Positions 7,664 to 16,165 of a stretch of 41,716 bases of DNA are shown here, in pieces. The first letter of the stretch is position 1; every line of letters starts with the position of its first letter. Location: contig JABMOQ010000005.1 in NCBI GenBank assembly GCA_013204045.1, forward strand, positions 1-41,716, in the 5' to 3' direction. The DNA comes from Rhodospirillaceae bacterium (GTDB taxonomy: Bacteria > Pseudomonadota > Alphaproteobacteria > Rhodospirillales > JABHCV01). The translations under genes and the position numbers were made by a program. The notes below the pieces were generated by a model. The model was not told the origin of the DNA. It saw only the letters and a list, made by a program, of their open reading frames with translations, and did no database searches.

Positions 7664-8815
7664 ATGGCGTTGCACTTTACCGAAGATGAACTGTCCGGGC
7701 GCCGTAAGCGTGCCTGTGATGACATGGCGGCGCGCGGCCTCGATGGGCTGCTGATGTTCCGTCAGGAAAGCATGTATTACCTGACTGGCTACGACACCTT
7801 CGGCTACGTCTATTTCCAGTGCCTTTACCTGGGAGCCGACGGCGATATGACTCTGCTGACCCGGGCCCCGGATCTGCGTCAGGCTCGCCATACGTCGGTC
7901 ATTCAGGATATCCGCATCTGGGTCGATGGTCCGGACGCCGAACCGGCGGTTGAGCTTGCCGACCTTCTTGACGGGCACGGCATGACGGGCAAAAAACTTG
8001 GCGTCGAGTGGGAGGCTTATGGCCTGACGGCATGGAACGGGCAGCGGCTGACGGCGGCTTTGGACGGCAAATATGAAACCGAGAATGCTTCCGATCTGGT
8101 CAGCCGCCTGCGTCTGATCAAAAGCCCGGCCGAGATGGACTATGTGCGCCGGGCCGCCGGGTTGGCCGACGACGCCCTAGACGAAGCGGTGCGGCTGGCC
8201 GGCCCCGGAGCCTTCGAAGGCGACATCCTGGCTGCCATGCAAAGTGCCGTGTTCCGGGGCGGTGGCGACGATCCGGCCAATGAAACCATTATTGGTTCGG
8301 GCAGCGATGCGCTGCTCTGCCGTTATTTTACCGGCCGCAAGCACCTTCAGGATACGGACCAGCTGACCCTGGAATGGGCCGGGGTCTATCGCCATTATCA
8401 TGCCTGCATGATGCGGACTATCTGTGTCGGCCCGGTGCCCGACCGCCAGCTGATGCTTTATGACGCCGCCCTAGAAGCCCTGCATGCCGTGCGCGAAGCA
8501 TTAACGCCGGGCACCCCCATCGGCGAGGCCTTCGATGCCCATGCCCGCGTCCTCGACGCCCATGGCCTGGCCGAACATCGCCTCAACGCCTGTGGCTACA
8601 GTATGGGCACCACCTTCGCTCCCAACTGGATGGACTGGCCCATGCTCTATCACGGCAACCCGCACGCCGCCGAGCCGGACATGGTGTTCTTCCTGCACAT
8701 GATCATCGCCGACAGTGAAAGCGGTCTGGCCATGACTCTGGGCGAAACCGTGCGGGTCACGGATACGACGCCGGAACGCCTGTCCCGTTCATCCCTGGAC
8801 CTGATCCGGAAATAA
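7664..8815 (+). CDS. M24 family (creatinase/Xaa-Pro peptidase fold) protein lacking metal ligands
   Basis: A 383-residue protein with the two-domain creatinase/prolidase (pita-bread) fold: an N-terminal creatinase domain (RGLDGLLMFRQESMYYLTGYD) and a C-terminal M24 domain from about residue 150 (LIKSPAEMDYVRRA). The five metal ligands of aminopeptidase P are mostly missing. The first Asp position is Glu237 (LTLEWAG), the second is Cys248, the GHGIG His region reads NACGYSMGT, and the EP Glu region reads FFLHM. Only the last Glu (LGETVRVT) remains. Creatinase and ectoine hydrolase (DoeA) also work without the metals, so a C-N hydrolase of a small molecule is more likely than a peptidase. The substrate is unknown. 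Confidence 0.85.
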   Translation: MALHFTEDELSGRRKRACDDMAARGLDGLLMFRQESMYYLTGYDTFGYVYFQCLYLGADGDMTLLTRAPDLRQARHTSVIQDIRIWVDGPDAEPAVELADLLDGHGMTGKKLGVEWEAYGLTAWNGQRLTAALDGKYETENASDLVSRLRLIKSPAEMDYVRRAAGLADDALDEAVRLAGPGAFEGDILAAMQSAVFRGGGDDPANETIIGSGSDALLCRYFTGRKHLQDTDQLTLEWAGVYRHYHACMMRTICVGPVPDRQLMLYDAALEALHAVREALTPGTPIGEAFDAHARVLDAHGLAEHRLNACGYSMGTTFAPNWMDWPMLYHGNPHAAEPDMVFFLHMIIADSESGLAMTLGETVRVTDTTPERLSRSSLDLIRK

Positions 8816-8819
8816 ACCA

Positions 8820-8888
8820 ATGCCTTACGTTTTTTTCATGATGCTTTTTGGTTTTCTGTTCCTTGTCGCGACCTGCGTGATGGGCTAG
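8820..8888 (+). CDS. Possible 22-residue membrane peptide
   Basis: A tiny open frame, ATG to TAG, filling the gap between the M24-like gene and the lipoprotein gene. It encodes an almost entirely hydrophobic peptide beginning MPYVFFMML, one helix long, ending in ATCVMG. It starts four bases after the preceding stop and ends four bases before the next start, a spacing typical of operon genes. The ribosome-binding site is poor (GGAAATAA). It has no recognised homologue and could be chance; the tight packing is the main reason to list it. Confidence 0.3.
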   Translation: MPYVFFMMLFGFLFLVATCVMG

Positions 8889-8892
8889 GGCG

Positions 8893-9843
8893 ATGAGGTG
8901 GATAAAAACCCTGTCCACCCTTGTCGCGGTGGTGTTGATGGTTTCCTGCGGGAGCGGCTCGGACAAGGTGGTGATTCCGCCGCTGGCGCCGATCATCAAG
9001 GTCGCCGAACTCACCCAGGTCCGCGTCGACCTGGTCGAAGGACCGGCCCTGCCCATGGCGCAGCTTTTGTCTTTGTCGGTCGTCGATGGCCTGAACGAGC
9101 ATGAAATCAAGTCGACCACGGCACAGGACACAATCACCCGTTACATTCTCAAAGGCCGGGTCGAAGCAAACTGGAGTGACCGCCGCGTTCCTTTCGTTAT
9201 GTTGATCTACTGGACCCTGTCGGACACTGCGGGCAATGAGATCGGAACCTATACGCAAGGCGTGCGCGGGGCGCGCTGGAAATGGGAATATGGCGATCCG
9301 CGCATCATCCGCGCCGTCGGTAGCGGGGCGGCCAAGCCGATCTCGGCGATGATCACCGAAGATGACGAGACGCCCTTGCCATTCCTGCTGATGGGGTCGG
9401 GAATCCTGGTCAAGCCCGTCGAGGGCGCGCCCGGTGACGGCAACAGGGCGCTGACCGAAGCCCTGAAAAGCGCACTCATCGATGCCGACGTATCAATCAC
9501 CGAAGACAGCCGCCAGGCCAGCGTTATCGTTGCCGGAAAGGTTGCCGTGCAACCTGAGGCAAACGGTCGTGACCGGGTCATCATTGTCTGGCGGGTGACC
9601 ACGCTGAACGGCTTCGAGGTCGGCCAGGCGACCCAGGAAAATACCGTTCCTGCTGGCCGTCTGGGCGGGGCGTGGGGGAAAGAAGCAAGATTGGTGGCCG
9701 AATCAGCCGTTGCCGGGCTGGACCGGATTCTCGGCTCCGGGGGCCGAACCAGCCGCAAGTCCCCGGCGATGGGCCTCGGGCTGCCGCCGCTGCTGCCGAA
9801 ACTGGACCAGATTCCGGGTCGCGCACCGCCACCGCCGGGTTAA
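8893..9843 (+). CDS. Putative outer-membrane or periplasmic lipoprotein
   Basis: A 316-residue protein with a lipoprotein signal peptide: a basic start (MRWIK), a hydrophobic stretch and the lipobox LMVSC, placing the acylated Cys at residue 19. The mature part looks like a soluble beta-rich protein with two similar halves: a region around RYILKGRVEANWSD and a later region VIVAGKVAVQPEANGRDR, each followed by the same type of strand (VMLIYWTLSDTAGNEIGTYTQ and VIIVWRVTTLNGFEVGQATQ). The C-terminus is Pro/Gly-rich. I do not recognise a characterised family. The internal duplication is my reading. It precedes prs in the same direction. Confidence 0.8.
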   Translation: MRWIKTLSTLVAVVLMVSCGSGSDKVVIPPLAPIIKVAELTQVRVDLVEGPALPMAQLLSLSVVDGLNEHEIKSTTAQDTITRYILKGRVEANWSDRRVPFVMLIYWTLSDTAGNEIGTYTQGVRGARWKWEYGDPRIIRAVGSGAAKPISAMITEDDETPLPFLLMGSGILVKPVEGAPGDGNRALTEALKSALIDADVSITEDSRQASVIVAGKVAVQPEANGRDRVIIVWRVTTLNGFEVGQATQENTVPAGRLGGAWGKEARLVAESAVAGLDRILGSGGRTSRKSPAMGLGLPPLLPKLDQIPGRAPPPPG

Positions 9844-9987
9844 TCGGGGAAATGATTCAGGTTAGCCGTTTACAGGTGCCGGGGACGCTGATAAATTCCG
9901 CCCTGTCCCGCGCGGATAATCTGATTCTTGGCCGGTGTCATTGGTTTTGGCGCCAGGATCGGTGCGACGCAAGGGGGGACCGAAAAT

Positions 9988-10920
9988 ATGAAAATAGTTG
10001 CCTGCAACAGCAACAGACCCCTTGCAGAAGCCATCTCGGCATATTTGAATCTGCCACTCACCAAAGCCAGTGTCCGCCGCTTTTCGGATATGGAAATTTT
10101 CGTGGAAATCCAGGAAAACGTGCGCGGTGAGGATGTTTTCGTCATCCAGTCGACCTCGTTTCCGGCCAACGATAACCTGATGGAACTGCTGGTCGCCATC
10201 GATGCGCTCAGGCGCGGCTCGTCAAGCCGCATCACCGCCGTCATCCCCTATTTCGGATATGCCCGGCAGGACCGTAAATCGGGCCCACGGACGCCGATTT
10301 CGGCGAAACTGGTGGCCAACATGATCACCACGGCGGGTGCCGACAGGGTCCTGACCATGGATCTGCATGCCGGCCAAATTCAGGGGTTTTTCGACATCCC
10401 CGTGGATAACCTGTATGCCGCCCCGGTGCTGACCAAGGATATAGAGGACTCCCTGAACGGCGACGATCTGGTCATCGTCTCGCCGGATGTGGGCGGCGTT
10501 ATCCGGGCCCGCGCCATCGCCAAAAGGCTCAACGCCGATCTGGCGATCATCGACAAACGGCGCGAAAAGGCGGGTGTGTCCGAGGTCATGAACATCATCG
10601 GCGAGGTCGATGGACGGCGCTGTGTGCTGGTCGATGATATCGTCGATTCGGCAGGAACGCTGTGTAATGCGGCGGTGGCCCTTAAAGGGGCAGGTGCGGC
10701 ATCGGTGGCGGCTTATGTCACCCATGGGGTGCTGTCGGGTGGGGCGGTCGCCAGGGTGACCTCGTCGCCCATGGACAATATGGTCATCACCGATTCAATC
10801 CAGGCCACCGAGGCCCTCCGGGTTTCCCATAATATCAAGCAGTTAACCATCGCTCCCCTCATTGGCGAGGCGATGCGACGGATCAGCGACGAAAGCTCGG
10901 TTTCCAGCCTGTTCGACTAG
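9988..10920 (+). CDS. prs: Ribose-phosphate pyrophosphokinase
   Basis: PRPP synthetase, 310 residues, making phosphoribosyl pyrophosphate from ribose 5-phosphate and ATP for nucleotide, His and Trp synthesis. Motifs include [21 protein letters not shown], whose core is conserved, [20 protein letters not shown], the [20 protein letters not shown] region, and the PRPP loop [13 protein letters not shown]. The start at ATG 9988 has AAGGGGGG upstream and matches the family start [16 protein letters not shown]; the longer open frame from 9928 does not. The gene lies ahead of rplY-pth-ychF, a very common arrangement in Proteobacteria. Confidence 0.97.
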   Translation: MKIVACNSNRPLAEAISAYLNLPLTKASVRRFSDMEIFVEIQENVRGEDVFVIQSTSFPANDNLMELLVAIDALRRGSSSRITAVIPYFGYARQDRKSGPRTPISAKLVANMITTAGADRVLTMDLHAGQIQGFFDIPVDNLYAAPVLTKDIEDSLNGDDLVIVSPDVGGVIRARAIAKRLNADLAIIDKRREKAGVSEVMNIIGEVDGRRCVLVDDIVDSAGTLCNAAVALKGAGAASVAAYVTHGVLSGGAVARVTSSPMDNMVITDSIQATEALRVSHNIKQLTIAPLIGEAMRRISDESSVSSLFD

Positions 10921-10973
10921 ATCGGATCAGGGTTTGACTGTTTCCGCCTAACCCATTAAAACCACGCCACTCC

Positions 10974-11004
10974 TTGAAACATTGTTTTTTAAGCCGTGTT
11001 TCAA
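10974..11004. repeat. Inverted repeat in the rplY leader region
   Basis: A perfect 8-bp inverted repeat, TTGAAACA (10974-10981) and TGTTTCAA (10997-11004), separated by 15 bases, lies 59 bases before the rplY start. It could be an operator for a dimeric regulator or a hairpin in the prs-rplY spacer. The loop holds a run of six T but the stem is AT-rich and no T tract follows, so it does not look like an intrinsic terminator. Confidence 0.4.
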
Positions 11005-11062
11005 AACCGCCGGCACCCCTGGAGGCTGGCACGTATTAATATGAGATTTTAGGAGAAAACAA

Positions 11063-11743
11063 ATGGCTCAAGCATCAACGATGGCTGTCGAGCTGCGCGA
11101 CCGGGCAGGTAAGGGGGCAGCCCGGCTAACACGCAGGAACGGCCGCGTGCCCGCCGTCATCTACGGCAACAAGCAAGACCCTGTCATGATATCCCTCGAT
11201 CCCGTGGAGCTTATGCTTCAATTGAAGGGCGGGGGCTTCTTTTCCCGCGTCTTCGAATTCGACATTAACGGCGAAAAGCAGCGCGTCCTGCCCCGCGACT
11301 TGCAGCAGCACCCGGTCAGCGACCGGCCCATACACGTGGATTTCATGCGCTTCAGCGCCAAGACGCGCCTCAACATCGAAGTCAATGTGATCTTCGAGAA
11401 CGAAGAGGAGTGCCCGGGCCTCAAGGGTGGCGGCGTGCTCAACATCGTTCGCCACACGGTCGAACTGCGCTGTTCGCCGGATCATGTTCCGGAAAGCCTG
11501 AACGTTGATTTGACCGGCCTTGAAGTCGGCGACAGCGTCCACATCAGCTCCATCAAGTTGCCGGGTGACGTCGAGTTGACGATCACCGATCGTGACTTCA
11601 CTATCGCCACCATCGCCGCCCCGACGGTTAACGTCGAGGTCGAAGAAGTTGAAGTTGAAGAAGGCGAAGAGGGAGCCGAAGGCGAGGCCACAGAAGGCGA
11701 CGCCAAGGAAGGCGACGCCAAGGACGACGCCTCGAAAGATTAG
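11063..11743 (+). CDS. rplY: 50S ribosomal protein L25/general stress protein Ctc
   Basis: A 226-residue long form of ribosomal protein L25 (TL5/Ctc type), which binds 5S rRNA in the large subunit. The N-terminal L25 domain includes ELRDRAGKGAARLTRRNGRVPAVIYGN and the second beta domain includes LQQHPVSDRPIHVDFMR, both only partly conserved elsewhere. The last 35 residues are an acidic low-complexity tail with repeated EVEE and EGDAK units, common in alphaproteobacterial L25. GGAG lies ten bases before the ATG. It follows prs after a 142-base spacer and is 24 bases before pth. Confidence 0.96.
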   Translation: MAQASTMAVELRDRAGKGAARLTRRNGRVPAVIYGNKQDPVMISLDPVELMLQLKGGGFFSRVFEFDINGEKQRVLPRDLQQHPVSDRPIHVDFMRFSAKTRLNIEVNVIFENEEECPGLKGGGVLNIVRHTVELRCSPDHVPESLNVDLTGLEVGDSVHISSIKLPGDVELTITDRDFTIATIAAPTVNVEVEEVEVEEGEEGAEGEATEGDAKEGDAKDDASKD

Positions 11744-11767
11744 TTCCGGCTGCGAAAGGCGGGCGTT

Positions 11768-12352
11768 ATGCTGCTACTCGTTGGACTGGGCAACCCCGGT
11801 GTCGATTACGCCGCGAACAGGCACAACATCGGATTTATGGCGGTGGACGAAATTGTCCGCCGCCATTCCTTTCAACCGTTCCGTTCCAAGTTTTCCGGTG
11901 ACATCGCCGAGGGGCGCATCGGCAATACCAAGGTGCTGGCCCTGAAACCCATGACCTATATGAACGATTCGGGGCAGGCGGTGGGCTTGTCTGCCGGATT
12001 TTTCAAGATAGCGCCCGAAAACATCCTGGTTATTCATGACGAAATCGATCTGGAAGCCGGAAAAATCCGCACCAAGTCAGGCGGCGGCCATGCCGGTCAT
12101 AATGGGTTGCGCTCTATCCACGCCCATATCGGAGATGGCTACCGGCGTCTGCGCATTGGCGTCGGCCATCCCGGCGACAAGGACATGGTCGCCGACCACG
12201 TGCTGAAGAACTTCGCCAAATCTGATCGCCTGTGGCTGGAGCCGCTGCTGACGGGCATCGCCGATCACATCGGCCTGCTGATCGACGGCGACGACGCCGG
12301 TTTCACCAATAACGTGGCACGCGACATGCCAAAACCGGAGGCTTCGACTTAA
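11768..12352 (+). CDS. pth: Peptidyl-tRNA hydrolase
   Basis: Pth, 194 residues, releases tRNA from peptidyl-tRNAs that fall off the ribosome. The family start LLVGLGNPGVDYAANRHNIGF carries the catalytic-site Asn and the general-base His; KPMTYMNDSG and VIHDEIDLEAGKIRTKSGGG (with the catalytic Asp) are present. HNGLRSI is intact. Its TAA stop is immediately followed by the GTG start of ychF, so the two are likely translationally coupled. The pth-ychF order is conserved across Proteobacteria. Confidence 0.97.
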   Translation: MLLLVGLGNPGVDYAANRHNIGFMAVDEIVRRHSFQPFRSKFSGDIAEGRIGNTKVLALKPMTYMNDSGQAVGLSAGFFKIAPENILVIHDEIDLEAGKIRTKSGGGHAGHNGLRSIHAHIGDGYRRLRIGVGHPGDKDMVADHVLKNFAKSDRLWLEPLLTGIADHIGLLIDGDDAGFTNNVARDMPKPEAST

Positions 12353-13453
12353 GTGGGTTTTAATTGTGGAATTGTCGGATTGCCCAACGTTGGTAAATCG
12401 ACCCTGTTCAATGCGCTGACGGCGACGGCGGCGGCCGAGGCCGCCAATTTTCCGTTCTGCACGATAGAGCCCAACACCGGCCGGGTCTCGGTGCCCGACC
12501 CACGGCTCGACATCATCGCCGAAATTGGCAAATCGGCCAAGGTGGTGCCGACCCAGCTTGAATTCGTCGATATCGCTGGCCTGGTGCGGGGCGCGTCGAA
12601 GGGCGAGGGCCTTGGCAACCAGTTTTTGGCCAATATCCGCGAGGTCGACGCCATCATCCATGTGTTGCGCTGCTTCGAGGACGAAAACGTCACCCATGTG
12701 GAGGGTGGCATCGAGCCGGTGCGCGACGCCGAAACGGTGGAGACGGAACTGATGCTGGCCGATCTGGAAAGCCTTGAAAAGCGGGTTACGCCGCTAACCA
12801 AAAAGGCCCGCGGCAACGACAAGGAAGCCGCCATCCAGTTGGCCATTGTCGAGCGCGCCCTGATCGAGCTGGGCGAAGGCCGGCCAGCGCGCAATATGGA
12901 CATTTCCGAAGACGATAAAAAGGCCTTCGACATGCTGCAACTGCTGAGCGCCAAGCCGGTGCTGTATGTCTGCAATGTTGAAGAAGACGCCGCCGCCACT
13001 GGCAATGGGTTATCTGAACGAGTCGCCGTCATGGCCGCTGAACAAGGCGCCGGGTCGGTGGTGATCTCGGCCAAGATAGAAGAAGAGGTCTCAGGCCTGG
13101 ATGATGAAGCTGAAAAAGCGGAATACCTGGAAACCCTGGGCCTGAAGGAAACCGGCCTGACCCGCGTTATTCGCGCCGGCTATGAGCTGCTGCATCTGAT
13201 CACGTTCTTCACCGTCGGCCCGAAAGAAGCCCGCGCCTGGACCGTCAGTAAAGGGGCGAAGGCGCCCCAGGCCGCCGGCGTCATCCACAGCGATTTCGAG
13301 AAAGGCTTCATCCGCGCCGAGACCACCGCCTATGACGATTTTGTAGGCTTAGGCGGCGAGCAGGCAGCCAAGGAAGCCGGCAAGGTGCGCCAGGAAGGCA
13401 AGGTCTATACCGTTCAGGACGGCGATATCCTGCTGTTCAAGTTTAACGTCTGA
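12353..13453 (+). CDS. ychF: Redox-regulated ATPase YchF
   Basis: YchF (Ola1 family), 366 residues, an Obg-type P-loop protein that prefers ATP to GTP and associates with ribosomes. The P-loop is GLPNVGKST, switch and G3 residues are in VDIAGLVRGASKGEGLGN, and the G4 position reads NVEE rather than NKxD, the change linked to ATP preference. The C-terminal TGS domain begins near LITFFTVGPKEARAW. The start is GTG at 12353, abutting the pth stop; MGFNCGIVGLPNVGKST is the standard family start. It ends three bases before the convergent ubiV gene. Confidence 0.97.
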   Translation: MGFNCGIVGLPNVGKSTLFNALTATAAAEAANFPFCTIEPNTGRVSVPDPRLDIIAEIGKSAKVVPTQLEFVDIAGLVRGASKGEGLGNQFLANIREVDAIIHVLRCFEDENVTHVEGGIEPVRDAETVETELMLADLESLEKRVTPLTKKARGNDKEAAIQLAIVERALIELGEGRPARNMDISEDDKKAFDMLQLLSAKPVLYVCNVEEDAAATGNGLSERVAVMAAEQGAGSVVISAKIEEEVSGLDDEAEKAEYLETLGLKETGLTRVIRAGYELLHLITFFTVGPKEARAWTVSKGAKAPQAAGVIHSDFEKGFIRAETTAYDDFVGLGGEQAAKEAGKVRQEGKVYTVQDGDILLFKFNV

Positions 13454-13456
13454 TTC

Positions 13457-14380
13457 TTATTCTGCGGCGGCGAGGGGTCCGGCTTTTCGTGCCCCTTCGA
13501 TGCCGTGAAAAAATCCATTGGAAAACGCCATCCCGCCGACCAACCCGGAAAGCCGGCACTCTGCCGTCACCAGGTCCAGGTTGCCGTCCAGCACATCCCG
13601 AAAAATGCTGGCGACGGCGACCATGTCCGCATCCTGAGGCGACAGGCGCAGGCGTCGGATTCCTGCGCCGGCAAGCGTCGCCAGATCACCGATCAGATTA
13701 CAACAGCTATGGGAAAGGGTCTGGGTCCCGTTGACGGTCAGGAAAGGCGCCCCGTCCAGGGTCTCCAGTTCCATGCCGTCCGGGTCCTGGTCACAGACAT
13801 AGGCGCAATTATCCTTGTGCAGGCCATTGGCGCGGGCATGGTAGCACCGCGCCGAGACCGCCAACGGCAACCGTCCGAACGCGATTACTTCCAATTCCGG
13901 TTTTGCACCTTCGCTGGCGGCAATCAATTTTGAGATGGCAATTCCCGACAATTCCACGGGCAGGCAGACCCTGACGGCGCCGTTGCCCACGAACCAGGCC
14001 AGGGTGCCTTCGTTATAGATGTTGACGAAGGGGCCGATCACATGGGGCCGCCCGGCCAGCAGGGCGGCGGTCGAAACGTCGTTGGCCTCGGTCATAATGT
14101 CGCCGCTAGCCGCGAGTTCGCGGACGATGTTCATTTCGCGTTTACTCATGATCAAGGCCAGGGTTGAAACAACCACTTCCTTGCCCGCCGCTTCAAGACG
14201 CTCTACCACTTCGGGGATAACCGCCTCAATAAGGGGAAGCCGCTTGGAGCACACCACCTCGCCAAGGTGAACCGTATCAAGAGGTGCTTCATCGGCTATG
14301 CGAAAATAAAAGTCTCGCCACTTCTCCGGCGGCCAGTTGAAGAATGTCGGCCCTAGGCTAAGTTTTACTTTACGCATCAT
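13457..14380 (-). CDS. ubiV: Oxygen-independent ubiquinone hydroxylation protein UbiV
   Basis: UbiV, a 307-residue U32 peptidase-like protein. With UbiU it forms a [4Fe-4S] complex that hydroxylates the ubiquinone ring without O2, using prephenate as oxygen donor. The four cluster ligands of the E. coli protein have clear counterparts: Cys44 (EVVCSKRLP), Cys179 (SARCYHAR), Cys192 and Cys196 (NCAYVC). The opening KLSLGPTFFNWPPEKWRDFY is typical of UbiV. It is the last gene of the leftward ubiT-ubiU-ubiV operon, three bases after ubiU. The FNR-type promoter upstream of ubiT would control all three. Confidence 0.95.
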   Translation of the reverse strand: MMRKVKLSLGPTFFNWPPEKWRDFYFRIADEAPLDTVHLGEVVCSKRLPLIEAVIPEVVERLEAAGKEVVVSTLALIMSKREMNIVRELAASGDIMTEANDVSTAALLAGRPHVIGPFVNIYNEGTLAWFVGNGAVRVCLPVELSGIAISKLIAASEGAKPELEVIAFGRLPLAVSARCYHARANGLHKDNCAYVCDQDPDGMELETLDGAPFLTVNGTQTLSHSCCNLIGDLATLAGAGIRRLRLSPQDADMVAVASIFRDVLDGNLDLVTAECRLSGLVGGMAFSNGFFHGIEGARKAGPLAAAE

Positions 14381-14383
14381 TTG

Positions 14384-15382
14384 TTATCGCCAAGTTTTTT
14401 CATAAACGCCGGTGGTCTGACGCTGGCCTTCGGTCAGCGCTGACATATCCAGGGGCGGGGGTGGCTGGCCTGCGGCAATGGCATCAAGGGCCTTGCGGAA
14501 CGCCGTGACGACCTGGCTGATATAGGCCCGGCCCCTTTGCCGGCCCTCAATTTTCAGGGCCGTGACACCGGCCGCTTGCAATTCGGGCAACAACATAGCG
14601 GCGCTGAGGCTGGTCGGTTCCTCGAACAGGTAAGAAGCCTTGCCGTTGGTAACGAAGCGCCCCTTGCACAGGGTCGGATATCCGGCTGGTTCGTCGGCAT
14701 GGAATTGGTTAATGGTGAATGCGCCCAGTTTTGACACCATCTTGCCTCGCTGGTTCTCGTAATGGACGTGGCTGGCCGGCGAGCAGGCGCCATTCTTGTT
14801 GGGGGAAATACCGGTCGCATAGGACGACAGGGCGCATCGCCCCTCGGCCATGACACACAGGCCACCGAACACGAAAACCTCGGTTTCCACATCGATTCCC
14901 GCGATTTCCCGGTTCAGGGCGGCGATCTCGGGCACCGTCAGGACTCGTGGCAAGACGACGCGCCGGACACCGAAGGCATTACAGTAAAAACGGATGGCCT
15001 CAGGGTTTGACGCCGAAGCCTGAACCGACAGATGGCGTCGCAGGCTGGGATGATGGCTTGCGGTATAATCAAGCAGGCCGATATCGGCCAGGATAACCGC
15101 ATCGGCACCAAGGTCGGCAGCACAGTCAACGGCCCGGTGCCAGGGGGCGGGGTTGCCGGCTTCCGGGAAGGTATTGATGGCGACGAGAATTCGAGTCCCG
15201 TTATCATGGGCATATTTGAGACCCTCGGCCAGTTCCTTGTGATTGAAGTTAAGGCCGGGAAAATTGCGGGCATTTGTTTCGTCACGGAAACCCAGATAGA
15301 CGCTATCGGCTCCGGCCTCAACTGCGGCCCTGAGCGCCGCCGGTGTTCCGGCCGGACAAACCAGTTCAAGCGGCCGGTTCAT
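14384..15382 (-). CDS. ubiU: Oxygen-independent ubiquinone hydroxylation protein UbiU
   Basis: UbiU, a 332-residue U32 family protein and partner of UbiV. The four cluster cysteines are at residues 176, 183, 200 and 239 (GGLCVMAEGRCALSSY, NGACSP, TLCKGRF), spaced as in E. coli UbiU. The start ELVCPAGTPAALRAAVEAGA and the YLGFRDETNARNF segment are typical. The ATG overlaps the ubiT stop as ATGA, so translation is coupled. The intact cysteine set makes a generic U32 protease unlikely. Confidence 0.95.
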   Translation of the reverse strand: MNRPLELVCPAGTPAALRAAVEAGADSVYLGFRDETNARNFPGLNFNHKELAEGLKYAHDNGTRILVAINTFPEAGNPAPWHRAVDCAADLGADAVILADIGLLDYTASHHPSLRRHLSVQASASNPEAIRFYCNAFGVRRVVLPRVLTVPEIAALNREIAGIDVETEVFVFGGLCVMAEGRCALSSYATGISPNKNGACSPASHVHYENQRGKMVSKLGAFTINQFHADEPAGYPTLCKGRFVTNGKASYLFEEPTSLSAAMLLPELQAAGVTALKIEGRQRGRAYISQVVTAFRKALDAIAAGQPPPPLDMSALTEGQRQTTGVYEKTWR

Positions 15383-16038
15383 GTGGCTGATTTCCGATCG
15401 ATGGCATCAATTTTTTCCGTCAACTTGTGCAACTGGGATTCAATCGCCGCGTGGCGGTGCATGGACGGCGCGATTACCGCATCGCGAAGGAATGCAAGGT
15501 CCTGGGTGGCCCGGGAAAAGATCACATCGCCAGCCTTCTTGGCGATGCGCAACGGCCCGGCCAAGGGACCAAACAGGGCCAGGATGTCTTCCGTCACATT
15601 GATTTCCGCCCCGTCAACGGCATTACGGAGGGCGACCACACACTCGGTATTACCCTCGATCATGAGGTCTCGAGAAAAGAACAGGGAGTCGCCGTCGATT
15701 CGTCCCTCGAGCAGATCCATGAGCGACATCAGCGGCCCGCGAATAACGGCGTCAGCGGTTTCCAGAATGGTTTTCGGATCGTATTCGGCGACGGCGACGA
15801 CACGGGGGTTTCGGGTTTCGGGGGTAAGAATAAACGCGCACGGAAGGTCGATGGGGTCGATCAAAAAAACTGGGTTTTGGAATCCGGACAGTCGATCAAA
15901 CACATCCGGGTGGCGTCGATGGATAATCAGCATGACGGCATCAAGAACCGGCTGCAACATCACCACAGGAAATGGCCTGAGGGCAAGCCCAGCCAACAAC
16001 ACGGGCGACAGCGGCGGCACATCTGGTGAGCGCTGCAC
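15379..16038 (-). CDS. ubiT: UbiT-like SCP2 lipid carrier protein
   Basis: A 219-residue SCP2 sterol-binding-domain protein, matching UbiT, which binds lipid (ubiquinone intermediates) and is needed for the O2-independent pathway. The SCP2 core is seen in FILTPETRNPRVVAVAEYDP, IRGPLMSLMDLLEGRIDGDSL and FSRDLMIEGNTECVVALRNA, each a conserved stretch. I chose GTG 16038 because GGAGGAG lies four bases upstream; the open frame extends to a TTG at 16068 that lacks such a site. It is the first gene of the operon, about 40 bases after the predicted start of an FNR-type promoter. Identification rests on the domain plus the adjacent ubiU and ubiV. Confidence 0.9.
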   Translation of the reverse strand: MQRSPDVPPLSPVLLAGLALRPFPVVMLQPVLDAVMLIIHRRHPDVFDRLSGFQNPVFLIDPIDLPCAFILTPETRNPRVVAVAEYDPKTILETADAVIRGPLMSLMDLLEGRIDGDSLFFSRDLMIEGNTECVVALRNAVDGAEINVTEDILALFGPLAGPLRIAKKAGDVIFSRATQDLAFLRDAVIAPSMHRHAAIESQLHKLTEKIDAIDRKSAT

Positions 16039-16085
16039 GAAACTCCTCCATGATCCATGGACCGACAAGGCCCTAAACAGCCGTT

Positions 16086-16127
16086 ACTCTAGAATCATCG
16101 GGCAGGAGCGAGGTTGATCGGGGTCAA
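16086..16127 (-). promoter_or_regulatory. FNR/FixK-type promoter of ubiTUV
   Basis: On the minus strand TTGAC-CCCG-ATCAA (16114-16127) matches the TTGAY-N4-RTCAA site of FNR/FixK/Dnr regulators. A -10-like TAGAGT (16086-16091) starts 22 bases further on. That spacing puts the box near -41.5, the class II activator position. The predicted start is near 16079. Three boxes with the same layout occur at 23260, 24760 and 25759. Confidence 0.75.
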
Positions 16128-16165
16128 GAATGGACCAGATTAGAAAGGTTTCAACACAGGGCGGC

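Noticed and set aside
16039-16068. TTG 16068 as the ubiT start
   Set aside because: GGAGGAG lies within this stretch, positioned to serve GTG 16038 instead.
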